Shown here: positions 32,626-44,268 of the stretch, piece by piece
How positions within the stretch are numbered: position 1 is the stretch's first letter
Layout of the letters: each line of letters opens with the position of its first letter
Assembly: GCA_947095585.1 (NCBI GenBank)
Contig: OX352763.1
Coordinates: 47,273,481-47,337,480 of the forward strand
Length of the DNA: 64,000 nucleotides
From: Nephrocerus scutellatus
Taxonomy: Eukaryota > Arthropoda > Insecta > Diptera > Pipunculidae
Reading direction: 5' to 3'
Made by a program: the position numbers and the translations under genes
Notes under the pieces: generated by a model
The model's input: the letters and a program-made list of their open reading frames with translations, nothing else
Database searches by the model: none
What the model was told of the DNA's origin: nothing

Positions 32626-33855
32626 TACCCCATTTCTCGTCTTTTACAAGAAACGAGTTATCATTGAAACACCTGAACACCCTGGCCAGAACCCAAACTG
32701 TTCCTTTTCTTAACAATATATTTTCATTTTCATCTAGCGTTGTCAGAACTTTTGAACTTCTATTATAGTATTTAACTTGCCGGTTTTGTCTAAAATTCAA
32801 CTTCGACATAATAATATTTTGATTAATTACTTTTGGTTGTAAATTTGCAGTAAGACATCGAATTTTTGTTCCAAATTTCTGGACATTAGCAATTGGGAGA
32901 ATCCCAAAAATTTTAAAGGTGTATTTCTATATTCCATTAAACCCAAGGTTATTTCTTCGCCCGACTCCCTAGCTTTTTCAATCATTTCTTTGCAAATTCC
33001 CATAGCTTTTTCGGCTAATCCGTTGGTTTTGGTATATGACGGACTCGAAGGTATATATTCAATTCAATATTCATTGCAAAACTTTTTGAACATAGAACTA
33101 CTGAATGGATTATTATCAGAAATAATTGTATTCGGAATATCCAATCTAGAAAATACTTCTTTAAAAGCTTCTATAATTTCCTGAGCCGTTTTGTTTTTAT
33201 CTGTGCTAGTCAATCCAATTTGAGTTGAGTCTACAATCACTAAATCATATTTGTTATATAATTCAAACATATCAGAACTAATTCTAAATAACTGTTCTTT
33301 GCAATCTCTGAACTTTTGGCATGCAATACATATATTAATAAAATCATGTACAATCCTTTGACATATTAGGCCAGTATACAAGTTCACGAGCTTTTAATAT
33401 TATCTTTTCTATGCCCAAATGGCCAGTGTGAATACACTGAAGCATTTCAATCTTAATTGGATTTACGGCAATTATCTTTCTGTTTAGAAAAAGAATTGAG
33501 TAAGAAATAAATATATTCTTCCTATTTTTATAATAATGTTTTAACTCAGGACCCAGTTTACTCCAACAAGGCCAATAATTATTTAGTCTAAACCTATATA
33601 CCTTTGATAAAACCAAATATTAATATTTGATAGGATTTTTGTTTTGCATCAAACAACACCCAAGACCATCCTTTGATTCGTCAGTCTGAACAGTTATTGG
33701 CGTATTATTTCAAAAATACCAAAACCGGTTGCCTACTAATTTCGTTTTTTAGTTTTTTAAAGCTAAGTCATGCCTGTTTTTCCATATGAATGGCAAGTTA
33801 TCTTTAGTCAGTTCTCGCAATGAAGCTGTTGTCTCTGACATATTTTTCATAAACT
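32626..33855 (-). pseudogene. Gypsy B RNase H and integrase, degenerate
   Basis: From high to low coordinates on the minus strand: RT-RNase H junction (ETTASLRELTKDNLPFIWKN at about 33780-33840), RNase H start (ITVQTDESKDGLGCCLMQNK near 33640-33700), integrase finger (HTGHLGIEKI and CIACQKF, 33330-33440), core (DLVIVDSTQIG, TIISDNNPFSS), and the C-terminal domain at 32626-32809 (WVLARVFRCFNDNSFLVKD). Several stops and frameshifts. The MITE interrupts it at TA 32624. Confidence 0.87.
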
Positions 33856-34611
33856 TGTGTATTAAATTTATAGAATATCGGGTTAATTTTTAAAAATACA
33901 TATGTGTGCAAAATTTCAACGAAATGGGGCTTTGGGAAGTGGGTTAAAAAGAGCAGGGTAGGCTGTGTCGAAGACACGACCGTGGGTTTTGAGCGTGACA
34001 ACGTCTGTCCGGTCGCGACACGTCATCGCATGTGGCGCGTGCAATTTTTTTTTCTTAAAAATACTTTTTTTAAAACTCGGCTTGCGATGACGTGACACAT
34101 GCCGCGCGTCGCGTGTGGCGCGTCTACATTTTCTTTAAGGTACTTGTTTTAAAACAACTTGCGATGACGACGCGTGTCACGTGTCGCGTATGGCGCGTGT
34201 AAAATTTTTTTTTTAATACTTGCTTTAAAACTTGGCTAAAATCCTTTCAAGATAATTCAGTCTTTAGGCTGAATTACAACTATCCATATGGCGAGCTGAG
34301 AAGCTCGCTTTACTATCTTATATCCGTCCGTGTTTATGTCCCACAGACAACAAGATCTTTGTTTTCTTTTCTTTCGTCCCGGACAGACGTTGTCACGCTC
34401 AATACCCACGGCCGTGTCTTCGACACAGCCTACCCTGCTCTTTTTAACCCACTTCCCAAAGCCCCATTTCGTTGAAATTTTGCACACATATGTATTTTTA
34501 AAAATTAACCCGATATTCTATAAATTTAATACACATGTGTATCTACGATGAACAACACTTTTTAGAAAAATTTTGGTGGCCCCGAGGTCGTGGGATAGCC
34601 GGTGGGGAGCT
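33856..34611. repeat. Repeat R copy with 157-bp palindromic arms
   Basis: 33856-34012 and 34379-34536 are near-perfect reverse complements (about 157 and 158 bp). The arms contain the R-family phrases aagtgggtta and tttcaacgaaatgggg. The spacer holds about three GC-rich copies of a 70-bp word containing gtggcgcgtg and gcgatgacg (34012-34238). Sequence to 34611 continues the R family (acacatgtgtat, caacactttttag). Encodes no protein. Confidence 0.85.
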
Positions 34612-34717
34612 GGATAAAAAACATATCAGGGCTATAAAGAAACTAAAGATTTCAAAAGACAAGAAAGAATTAATGAGGGATTTGGGATTTTTGGAAATAT
34701 TCAAGTTTTTGGTTAAG
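34612..34717 (+). pseudogene. Gypsy B RT thumb fragment, inverted
   Basis: The plus strand encodes DKKHIRAIKKLKISKDKKEL and on through LGFLEIFKFLVK, the RT thumb of a Gypsy element. The next expected residues (FMKNMSETTA) lie on the minus strand at about 33855, across the R palindrome. Same element, opposite orientation, so the piece has been flipped. Confidence 0.75.
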
Positions 34718-34990
34718 TCACGACACGACAAGTTTTAAAACAAGTTAAAAAAATACACGCGCCACACGCAACGCGCGACAAGCCACGCGCCACGTCATCG
34801 CAAGCCAAGCGCTTACCAATTGTTTTAAAACAAGTCCCATGAAATTCTGAATGGTAGAAGTCGCGATATACAACCGGACAAACCCACAAACCGACACACG
34901 TACGCTAGAAAAGTTTTCTTGTCCTCTGATTATAAGCTTCGCCCTTCGGGCTCGCAATAAGCGTATTTTAATGTTCATAACCACTTACTG
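34718..34990. repeat. Second R-type block, opposite orientation to 34012-34238
   Basis: Contains the GC-rich word family seen at 34012-34238 in reverse complement (cacgcgccac, cgtcatcgcaag), then cggacaaacccac and a gcccttcgggc mini-palindrome. With 33856-34611 it encloses the inverted Gypsy B thumb. Confidence 0.6.
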
Positions 34991-36120
34991 TGAAGTTGCT
35001 GCATATTGCATATTACTGCCCAAACACAGTAATGCAGCTTTTGGTTTCAACTCATAAAAAATTTGAGTAGTTTTAAATTAAATTAGAAGAGAAAAGTAGT
35101 GAGTAGTGCTGCCCATGCTTCGGAATGGTATGGGTAGAATGTCGCTTTGAAACATGCAGGCCAATTATTTCTCATTAAACTTCATTTGCATTGTTCTCTT
35201 ATTTTTTTAATTGATCGAATAGTTATTTTGAACCGATGCTTAATGCCATGTATGATGTTTGATGGTTGACTCAATGGTCGATGGTAGATTCGTTTTTCAG
35301 TGGCAGACATCCAACTTACGATCGAACATCAAACCAGCAATCGAACTTCACTCTAGTTACTGTATACATAAGTAAGGATAAGATAAGCCAAAAGAAAAGG
35401 AAATAGCAGCAACAGCAACGCCGCTTGCAACTTGTGAATGGCCTTGCCTCTTTTTTGTAACATTTGTATTTTTTTTCTCTCTCACAAAGCAATGCAATGT
35501 TGTGTTAATAGAACAAACAGAGCAGAGCACTAATAGAAAATGAACATAGACTATCACTACGGCTGCGGTAAAGAATTAAGTAGCTTCGCAGCTTGTGCTG
35601 CACAAAAAAATGGCAGGCAATCGGTATGCACGAAATTGCGGCTACATTTTAAACCGACTTACAGTCACTCTGCTTGTAGGGCGACAATTTGACATTTTCC
35701 AATTTGCATCAAATTAAAGTGGCTGCGAAAACTGCGCAGTCGATTTTTCTTTACTGCATTGGCTGAAAGTGAATTTTTGACCAACATGCAGCATAAACTG
35801 CGAAACGGCTGAATTCTTGACCGCAGCCTACTACTGCATATGTTTGTTTCGTTCTGCTCAAGCTATGAGCTTGATTGTATGTTATTAAAGCCACATACAT
35901 CATCATCAATCACATCACATACAACAGAATAAATAATTTATAAGCTGTTTTAAATAATCATAACAATTTATTGTGGGGTGGGTACATATTAAATATTGCA
36001 TATCACTGCACAAACATAGTAATGCAGTTGCGTAGATAGTAGTAGGAGAAGTAAGACTGATAAAAAAATATGTGCGTGTAATCTTTACGCGCGGTTGGAG
36101 TGAAATTCTTTGACGTTGTG
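34991..36120. other. Unrecognised DNA with a widely spaced direct repeat
   Basis: No supported gene. The phrase tattgcatat-actgc-caaaca-agtaatgcag occurs at about 35004-35037 and again at about 35994-36025 in the same direction, about 1 kb apart. It may mark the ends of an unknown element. Confidence 0.4.
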
Positions 36121-38745
36121 GCCAATATTACGATTAAATTAAAAGGCATGAGTCGCTTGAGAAATTTCTTAGTTCTCGAAATTCCAGACTATAATGACCA
36201 TATTCCAGAATTTCCATAGGAAGAAGTCTTATAATCGCATCTTAGTACTAAATTCCGAATTTCATGCGAATCGCTTGAGAAATTGCTTTGTTCCCGAAAT
36301 TCCAGACCATAATGATCATATTCCAGAATTTCCATAGGAAGAAATCTTATAGTCGCATCTTAGTCGCATCTTAGTTCCGAAGTTCATGCGAATCGCTTGA
36401 GAAATTGCTTTGTTCCAGAAATTCCAGACCATAAGGATCATATTCCAGAATTTTGATAGGAAGAAGTCTTATAGTCGTATCTAAGTCCTACATTCCGAAT
36501 TTTATACGAATCGCTTGAGAAATTGCTTTGTTCCAGAAATTCCAGACCATAAGGATCATATTCCAGAATTTCCATAGGAAGAAATCTTATAGTCACATCT
36601 TAGTCCTACATTCCGAAGTTCATGCGAATCGCTTGAAAAATTGCTTTGTTCCAGAAATTCCAGACCATAATGATCATATTCGAGAATTTCCATAGAAAGA
36701 AATCTTATAGTCACATCTTAGTCCTACATTCCGAATTTAATGCGAATCGCTTGAAAAATTACTTTGTTCCAGAAATACCAGACCATAATGATCATATTCC
36801 AGAATTTCCATAGGAAGAAATCTTATAGTCGCATCTTAGTCCTACATTTCGAATTTCATGCGAATCGCTTGAGAAATTGATTTGCTAAAGAAATTCCAGA
36901 CCGTATTGATCATATTCCAGAATTTCCATAGGAAGAAATCTTATAGTCGCATGTTAGTCCTACTTTCCGAGTTTCATACGAATCGCTTGACAAATGTCTT
37001 GGTTTCCAAAATTTCCAGACCCTATTGGCCAGATCCCAGAATTTTCGTAGGAACAAATCTTATAGTCGATAGACAATAATCATCATATTCCAGAATTTCC
37101 ATAGGAAGAAATCTTAGTCCTACATTCCGAATTTCATGCGAATTGATTGAAAAATTGATTTGTTCCAGAAATTCCAGATTATAATGATCATATTCCAGAA
37201 TTTCCATAGGAAGAAATCTTATAGCCGCATCTTAGTCCTGCATTCCGAATTTCATGCAAATCGCTTGAGAAATTACTTCGTTCCAGAAATTATAGACAAT
37301 AATGATCATATTCCAGAATTTCAATAGATAGAAATCTTATAGCCGCATCTTAGTCCTGCATTCCAAATTTCATACAGATCGCTTGAAAAATTGCTTAGTT
37401 CCAGAAATTCCAGACAATAATGATCATATTCCAGAATTTCAATAGGAAGAAATCTTATAGTCACATCTTAGTCCTACATTCCGAAGTTCATGCGAATCGC
37501 TTGAAAAATTGCTTTGTTCCAGAAATTCCAGACCATAATGATCATATTCGAGAATTTCCATAGAAAGAAATCTTATAGTCACATCTTAGTCCTACATTCC
37601 GAATTTCATGCGAATCGCTTGAAAAAATACTTTGTTCCAGAAATACCAGACCATAATGATCATATTCCAGAATTTCCATAGGAAGAAATCTTATAGTCGC
37701 ATCTTAGTCCTACATTTCGAATTTCATGCGAATCGCTTGAGAAATTGATTTGCTAAAGAAATTCCAGACCATATTGATCATATTCCAGAATTTCCATAGG
37801 AAGAAATCTTATAGTCGCATGTTAGTCCTACATTCCGAGTTTCATACGAATCGCTTGACAAATGTCTTGGTTTCCAAAATTTCCAGACCCTATTGGCCAG
37901 ATCCCAGAATTTTCATAGGAACAAATCTTATAGTCGATAGACAATAATCATCATATTCCAGAATTTCCATAGGAAGAAATCTTAGTCCTACATTCCGAAT
38001 TTCATGCGAATTGATTGAAAAATTGCTTAGTTCCAGAAATTCCAGACAATAATGATTATATTCCAGAATTTCAATAGGAAGAAATCTTATACCCGCATCT
38101 TAGTCCTGCATTCCGAATTTCATGCAAATCGCTTAAGAAATTGATTTGCTCCAAAAATTCCAGACCATATTGATCATATTCCAGAATTTCCATAGAAAGA
38201 AGTCTTATAGTCGCCTCTTAGTCCTACAGTCCGAATTTAATGTGAATCGCTTGGGAAATTGCTTTGTTCGAGAAATTCCAGATAATAATGATCATATTCC
38301 AGAATTTCAATAGGAAGAAATCTTATAGCCGCCTCTTAGTCCTGCATTTCGATTTCATGCAAATCGCTTGAAAAATTGCTTTGTTCCAGAAATTCCAGAC
38401 AATAATTATCATATTCCAGAATTTCAATAGGAAGAAATCTTATAGCCGCATCTTAGTCCTGCATTCCGAATTTCATGCAAATCGCTTGAAAAATTGCTTT
38501 GTTCCAGAAATTCCAGACCATAATGATCATATTCCAGAATTTCCATATGATGAAGTCTTGCAGTCGCATCGTAGTCCTACATTCCGAATTGCATGCGATT
38601 CGCTGGAGAAATCCTTTGTTTCAGAATATCCAGACCATAATGATCATATTCCAGATTCCCATAGGAACAATTCTTATAGTCGCATCTTAGTCCCACATAC
38701 CGAATTTCATACGAATCGCTTAGTTAAAAAAATTTTAGTTCCTCA
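36121..38745. repeat. 118-bp satellite, about 22 copies, with 868-bp higher-order duplication
   Basis: Each unit contains cgaatcgcttga, ccagaaattccagacc, atgatcatattccagaatt and ccataggaagaaatcttata. The word tcgcttga falls at 36271, 36393, 36511, 36629 and 36747, mostly 118 bp apart. A block of about 500 bp at 36600 recurs 868 bp later with shared private variants. Small ORFs repeated 868 bp apart (36882 and 37750) are by-products. Confidence 0.93.
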
Positions 38746-38930
38746 TGACCAAATACCAGTGGATATTAAAAGTTTGACATAACATCTGTTAAAAAAGTAA
38801 CGTTCCCTAACATCGGTTAAAAACGTTCCCCAACATTTGTTAAAAACGCAACATAACATCTGTTAAAAAAGTAACTTTACATCTGTTAAATAGTGACATT
38901 TAACATTTGAGTTTTTGAACATGTACCCCC
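38746..38930. repeat. Short minisatellite of aacatctgttaaaaa words
   Basis: Five to six imperfect copies of a roughly 25-30-bp unit containing aacatctgttaaaaa(a)cgt(t)cc. No coding potential. Confidence 0.75.
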
Positions 38931-38939
38931 TTAAACCTT

Positions 38940-39262
38940 GGAGTGAGACGTTGTCACGTCAAAATTGATCGCAAGATACCACAACAAACCGACCGACCCA
39001 CCGACATCCGGACGTGCCACGGGCAAGCGTTATATAGTATAGAGAATTTAAAAATTTACATGAGCACCACTCGAGCCTCGAGGTCCGATCACTCCAAAAA
39101 TTTTATTTACAAAAAGTTTTCTCCATCGGAGGTACACATGTATTTAAAATTTGAAGAAAATCGAGCTAAGTTTTAATCGATTGATCGACCGACAACCAGA
39201 CGTGCCACAGGCAAGCGAAGTTAATATAGAGAATTCAAAAATTACATGGGCATCCTTCGGGC
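38940..39262 (+). repeat. Dispersed repeat R, partial copies
   Basis: Two gacgtgccacrggcaagcg phrases (about 39012 and 39202) are each followed by atagagaatt, and ccgatcactccaaaaatttt matches the copy at 61145. It abuts the Gypsy B RT fragment at 39263. Confidence 0.7.
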
Positions 39263-39421
39263 CCCGGGCCTAAAAACTGCCAAAACCCTACGTTCATATT
39301 GATAACCGTAAAATGTCGTTTGTGAGTCAAACGAGATATAATCTCATCTGTAGTTGGAATATTATTATGCTCTCGCATAATCTGCCCATTCAAATGTTTT
39401 GGATCTATGCAAATTCTCAAG
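39263..39421 (-). pseudogene. Gypsy B RT fingers/palm fragment
   Basis: The minus strand reads RICIDPKHLNGQIMREHNNI and continues to TVINMNVGFWQF, the RT fingers region. It continues the RT start at 42657 once the RTE insertion is removed. It ends where repeat R begins. Confidence 0.85.
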
Positions 39422-39445
39422 GACCCATTCTTCTTCTTCTTTTCT

Positions 39446-40693
39446 TTATGTCATGTATCCCCTTATGGGTCCTAGGGCCTCTAATACGCCTACGCGCCAT
39501 CGCGTGCGGTTCCTGGCAATGAGCTTCAGCTCTCTCCAACTCTTCCCCAATTGCCGTGCCTCCTCCTCAACTGTTCTGCGCCATGTATTTCTCGGACGAC
39601 CCGTTCTTCTACCATCCTGAGATAACGGGTTCCATTGCATTGCGTAGTTTGCTATGGAACTGTCGCCTTTTCGGAGTGTATGACCAATCCACTGCCACTT
39701 CCGTCGTTGGATGGTTGTGCCTATTGGTTCCTGACCCGTTCTCTGGTAAAGATGTTCGTTAGAGATACGTTTAGGCCAGAAAACCCTTAAGATGTTCCGT
39801 AGGCACCTATTTACAAATGTTTGTAATCTTTTTGTGATAGTAGCGGTCACCTTCCAAGTGCTGCACCCATACAACAGCACAGATTCAACATTTGAGCGGA
39901 ACAGTCGCAGCTTGGTGTTTAAGCTGATCGCATTGCTTCGCCATATCATGGACATCATTCCAAACACCGATTTTGCTTTGCCGATTCGGTTGGCAATGTC
40001 CTGTTCGGTTCCACCTTCGGTCGAGACAATACTCCCAAGATATTGGAAACTCTCTACTCTCTCTACCGGCTGTCCAGCAATGTTAACATGAGTAACTGAG
40101 TTAGTGCCGAGGTTGATGATTTTGGTTTTGGCAGTATTAATCTTCAAACACGCAACATTTGCCTCCCTCTCCACATTTGTTGTCATTTGGTGCAGCTCCA
40201 TAATTCTATGTGAGAGTAAACAAACGTCATCAGCGTAATCCAGATGTTTGAGTTGAGATGTAAGAGTCCAACGAATTCCTCCGTTTCCAGTAGATAAAGC
40301 TGCGCGAAGTACATCGCTAATCACCAACAAAAAAAGTATCGGCGATAGAATGCAACCTTGTCGTACCCCACTTAGGATCTCGAATTCCTCTGACAGCTTT
40401 CCTCTATGCAGCACATGACATTTAGAGCCATCATAGGTTGCTTTAATAATAGCTATTAGTTTATCGGGTATACCTCTCCCGCGCAAGGCGAGCCAGATAA
40501 ACTGTCTGTTGACACTGTCAAACGCCTTCTCAAAATCGATGAACAGCAGGTGCAGTGGTGACCGGAATTCAACGCACTGTTCAATAATGATCCGCAGGGT
40601 GTTTATGTGGTCTACACAGGAGGATCCAGTGCGGAAACCTGCTTGTTCGGCTACTACTACTACTTTGGCTATTACTTTTGCAAGTTTTCGCAC
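39446..40693 (-). pseudogene. RTE copy 1 reverse transcriptase
   Basis: 415 codons. RT blocks: LLFIDFEKAFDSVNRQFIW, SGVRQGCILSP and the palm LDYADDVCLLSH. The C-terminal part has ESFQYLGSIVSTEGG, RKWQWIGHTLRKGD and GRRTGRPRNTWRR, common at the end of such ORFs. Compared with copy 2, the start has lost short segments around KVIAKVV, so the frame does not join the upstream piece. Confidence 0.9.
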
Positions 40694-40851
40694 TCCATAA
40701 GACTACCTTTTTTAGGGAGCTTGACAATCATTCCCTTCTTCCACTCTTCGGGGAAACTTTCTACCTCCCAAGCTCTCTCTACAAGAGGATATAAAAGCTC
40801 TGCTGATGTCGTTGGAGCTGCACGCAGAAGCTCTGCGGGTATACCATCTAG

Positions 40852-41688
40852 TCATACCGACTTGTTGTTCTTTAGTGCGTTAATCGCGGTAGCGATCTCG
40901 TCTTTACTGGGAGTTGAGGTGCGAATTCGGTAAATTGTTACTTCCGGCATTTCCGTTTGATTTAGGTGCATATCGTTAGCAAATACACGGTTAAGGACCG
41001 TAGAGAAATGCTCCTTCCATCGCTTGAGCTGATCCTCATCTGAAACGAGTACGGTACCATCTAGGCCTTTCACCGGATGTTGGCTAGAGCGGTGACCACA
41101 TGTCAGCTCTTTGGTGATTCTGTAAACGGTTCTGCTATCGCACCGGCTCGCTGCTTCCTCTGCTTCTGAGGCCAGGTTGTTAATATAGTTACGTTTGTCA
41201 CGTCTTACACTACGCTGCACTTCTCTCATTTTTCTTCGATACATGGACTCTAGCTCGCTCCTCGCTGCTGCTGGGATATCTACAATACGAGCTTTAAGTA
41301 GTTTACGTTCTTCAGTCCGCCTCCAGGTATCTTCGGTAAGCCACGTGCTGTGCCTTGCCTGGCTTCTACCTACAATACTTTCCGCTCCAGATGTGAAAAC
41401 ATTTTTCACAGCCTTCCAATGTTCCTGGATGGTTGTCGGCAGTGAGCTGCTGATTGCTTCCACTCCTTGCGATAAATGATCCCTTAATTGTTGGCGTACT
41501 GAGGGGATCTTTAGCCGGTCGATGTTATACCTAGGCATTCGGATGATATTGCGGATTCTATGAACTGATGCAGTACGTAACTGGACAGTAGCTACCATAA
41601 GGTGATGATCACGTACCATACCCACGTCGGCTCCTCGTCTGTTTCGGACGTCTAACAGACAGCTCCTAAAACGTCTGCTGATCGCCAC
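40852..41688 (-). pseudogene. RTE copy 1 linker between endonuclease and RT
   Basis: 278 codons: RNRRGADVGMVRDHHLMVAT is the end of the endonuclease. A basic linker follows (LYRRKMREVQRSVRRDKR is the visible style), then the RT N-terminus (LKNNKSV). It ends at a stop that is absent in intact relatives. Confidence 0.8.
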
Positions 41689-41727
41689 ATGGTCGATTTG
41701 GTTGGATGATGATTGCCTGTCAGTTGA

Positions 41728-42384
41728 CTACCAGCTGACCTTGTGGCAAGTCTTATGCTCAAACATGGTGCCTCCTATAACAAGGTTGTTGGTGTTGGAG
41801 AAATCAACAAATCTTTCACCATTGTCATTTCGTTCTCCGAGGCCGTGCTTCCCAACTACATGCTTGAGTCCTTCATTGTCGTTGCCAACCTTGGCATTCA
41901 AATCCCCCATCACGATGACGATATCTCCGTTCGGCGTTGCGTTGAATACAGCGTTTAGTTGATTGTAGAAGTTGTCCTTTTCATCCTCAGCCGAGGGATT
42001 CGTTGGGGCGTAGCACTGTATGATCGTGACGCGCCTTACTCTAGTCCGAAATCTGGCCGTTATGATCCTATCACTATGCGGGTGCCAGGAAATTAGGCCT
42101 CTACGTGCTGTTGGCGTTAGCAGCAGACCCACTCCAGATTCACGGGTACTGCCGGAGGGTTTGCCAGAGTAGAGTAGCACAGTGTTACACGTTGGGGATT
42201 GGTACTCTCCCGCGTCGAACCATCTTTCTTCACTCACTCCCAGTATGTCCAAATTATATCGAAGAAACTCACGTTCCAGTTGAAGAAATCTGGCATTATG
42301 AGGTCCTTCACTCCCAGAGTCAAGGAGCGTCCTCACATTCCAGAAACCAATCTTAGTCCGGGTACAATAGCCAAAAGTCATCAT
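41728..42384 (-). pseudogene. RTE copy 1 AP-type endonuclease
   Basis: 218 codons: TKIGFWNVRTLLDSG (first active-site Asn), LDILGVSEERWF, IIQCYAPTNPSAEDEKDNF and IVIVMGDLNAKVGNDNEG. It nicks the target DNA for reverse transcription in LINEs. A frame break after HKTCHKVSW separates it from the final catalytic SDH part. Confidence 0.88.
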
Positions 42385-42656
42385 TATTCGATCATTACTT
42401 ATCCGAGGCGTTGTGTCAGTTTCAGTAGCGGGTATTTTTCGGTACCGCAGGGTGCTAGCCCACGTTACCTAGACTAGAAACGCTAGACCGTTCGCACTTG
42501 CAGTTTTAGCCTACATGTATAAGGATTTATACACATGGTTGCCCGGGGACCACCACGAGGAGGTAGAGCAAGAACTACATCACGAACTTGATTGTTACGC
42601 TACTGGCCCAAACCAAGTTTTGAGCAGTCATTAGTTTCCCGATCAATCGCAATGCA

Positions 42657-43560
42657 GACCCATTAGCTTTTTTAACTATAATCATAGAACTTGTTCGGTT
42701 GGATACTCAACTTTTGAAATTATGTTTCACTTCTACAAATCAACTAACGCTTCCTCCAATTTCCCGTATAATCCGAAATGCTTATCGCAGGGTAGCGTTT
42801 AGCACTGACTACACCAATACAATCGTTCTTTAATTTTATGGAATACTCCTCAGGTATACAAGCCCCTCAAACCATTACTTAAACATTTCAATGAAAACTA
42901 GCTTCTCACCTGGCAACATATTCAATTCGTTTAAAAAAATTAAGATCGATGCATGTTTGTCCTGACAATAATGGTTCCAAGTCTTGATCAATTATAACAT
43001 ATTCTACATTTTTCTCTGCACTCTGCTTTGTTTTAACTTTTAAATTAGAAATACCTATTGGTTTTATACAATAATTTCCATATGATTTTAAAGTTATCGC
43101 TGTGATTTTTAGCTTAGCCCCATTTTTGAAATATTTAGCAGGCAAAACGTTGTTAGCTCAAGTATCAAGTTTAAATTTCACCAAGTTCTCTTCCAAATAC
43201 AATTCTTCCTTCCAAGTTGAATTTTCTATATTGGTTTAAATTGACCCATCAGCCTTTAGCACAAATAAACTTAACAGTTGATCACGTTCTTCCTGACCAT
43301 CTCCAGGTTATTCGTCCGCTTGAATAATCTGATTAATTGCTTTATTGGAAAGTTGAAGTAACTTTGTTTGTGAGTTGAAACAACTTTCCAAAGGCAGAAC
43401 ACTTCCCAAACTGATGCGCATATTGAACATTTCTTGATGTTTTTATATCATTAACAACCCTAAATAATAATATGACAAATTTTCTAGAGCACAATTTTAC
43501 GGGAGAGATCAACAATACCAATATTTCACCTCTCTTTCACTTTTACTGGAGTTAATGCAA
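42657..43560 (-). pseudogene. Gypsy B protease end and RT start, degenerate
   Basis: Minus strand: around 43160 the protease active site is broken, with D-T then TGA then A-N-N-V-L-P-A where DTGA would be expected. 42906-43145 is a clean 79-codon piece (LPAKYFKNGAKLKITAITLK ... LLSGQTCIDLNFFKRI). RT residues MIIVKKANGSALRLI follow near 42660-42690. The part above 43200 may be the end of gag. Many stops. Confidence 0.8.
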
Positions 43561-44268
43561 AGTGAATTTCGTAATGAAATTTACAAGTTTAACTCACCTG
43601 ACAGGCGGTTATTCTCATTGGAACCCATATCCTCCTGTTTGGTACACCAAACCTGTAAGCTGTAACCTGCACAACTACTCGGGAGAACGTTTTTCAGACA
43701 CGCAATACAAAAAAAACTCTACGAATAAACTGGTTTACCAACAGGTTAAAAAAATCATTCGACAGGCAGAGCAAATGCCTAAACAACGTTTCTGCTTCGC
43801 CTGACGTTTACGATTTCAGCCACACGATTTCAATGCTTCCTATCACTACGTCGCTTTGGCTTCAACGTTTTGTTTTGGCAATCTTAAAGAAAAAACGTAA
43901 TGTTACGTAACGAAGCTACAAACGGAAGCTATAGTTCAAAAGTGCTGAACATTTGCCTGACAGTTCAAAGCAGAGAACTGTGGCAGAACTTTATTTGAGA
44001 AATGCCATATAGAGAAGTCATTCAAAGCAAATTCGAAGCGCCTGCATTGTTTCAGGCATTAGCGATTCGTACCAAATTGGCAAGAATAGCATTATGCGTA
44101 GATAGCTATCACGTAGTCAAAGAGCAAAGATAAAAAATATCCTTATCTTTTGTTATGCTAACATAAAGACTCCCTACTACTTCAACTTGCGCTTTTAAGA
44201 TAAAAAAAAACACTAATAGTACAAAGCAAATAATAATAAATAAATTAAAAAAAATTGTTGTTTTCAAT
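43561..44268 (-). other. Region downstream of XRCC1, probable 3' UTR
   Basis: No supported gene. On the minus strand the nearest AATAAA to the XRCC1 stop is at 43990-43995, about 275 bp downstream, a candidate poly(A) signal. The rest is AT-rich with no repeat recognised. Confidence 0.45.

Larger units (their letters stand above)
39430..42656 (-). mobile_element. RTE-like LINE, copy 1 (near full length)
   Basis: 3227 bp between copies of gacccatt (39422-39429, 42657-42664), inserted in Gypsy B RT. The coding strand is minus: 5' leader, AP endonuclease, RT, and a short tail of gaagaagaag type. Clade is judged from protein style and the short-repeat 3' tail. Confidence 0.85.
16158..43560 (-). 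mobile_element. Degenerate Ty3/Gypsy element B, split by nested insertions
   Basis: Fragments lie in the right order on the minus strand: protease and RT start (42657-43400), RT fingers/palm (39263-39421), RNase H and integrase (32626-33855), and the pol C-terminus (23610-23677 then 16197-16416). The RT thumb (34612-34717) is inverted. Insertions of an RTE LINE, R repeats, the satellite, the MITE and BEL-1 separate them. Flanks rejoin in meaning across each insertion and are marked by target duplications (gacccatt, TA, tcaat). Many stops and frameshifts make it a fossil. LTRs were not identified. Confidence 0.8.

Noticed and set aside
36121..38745. Regularly spaced repeats suggestive of CRISPR
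   Set aside because: Units of 118 bp are head-to-tail with no unique spacers, in a eukaryotic genome; this is a satellite. The same holds for the 103-bp array at 4048-4562.
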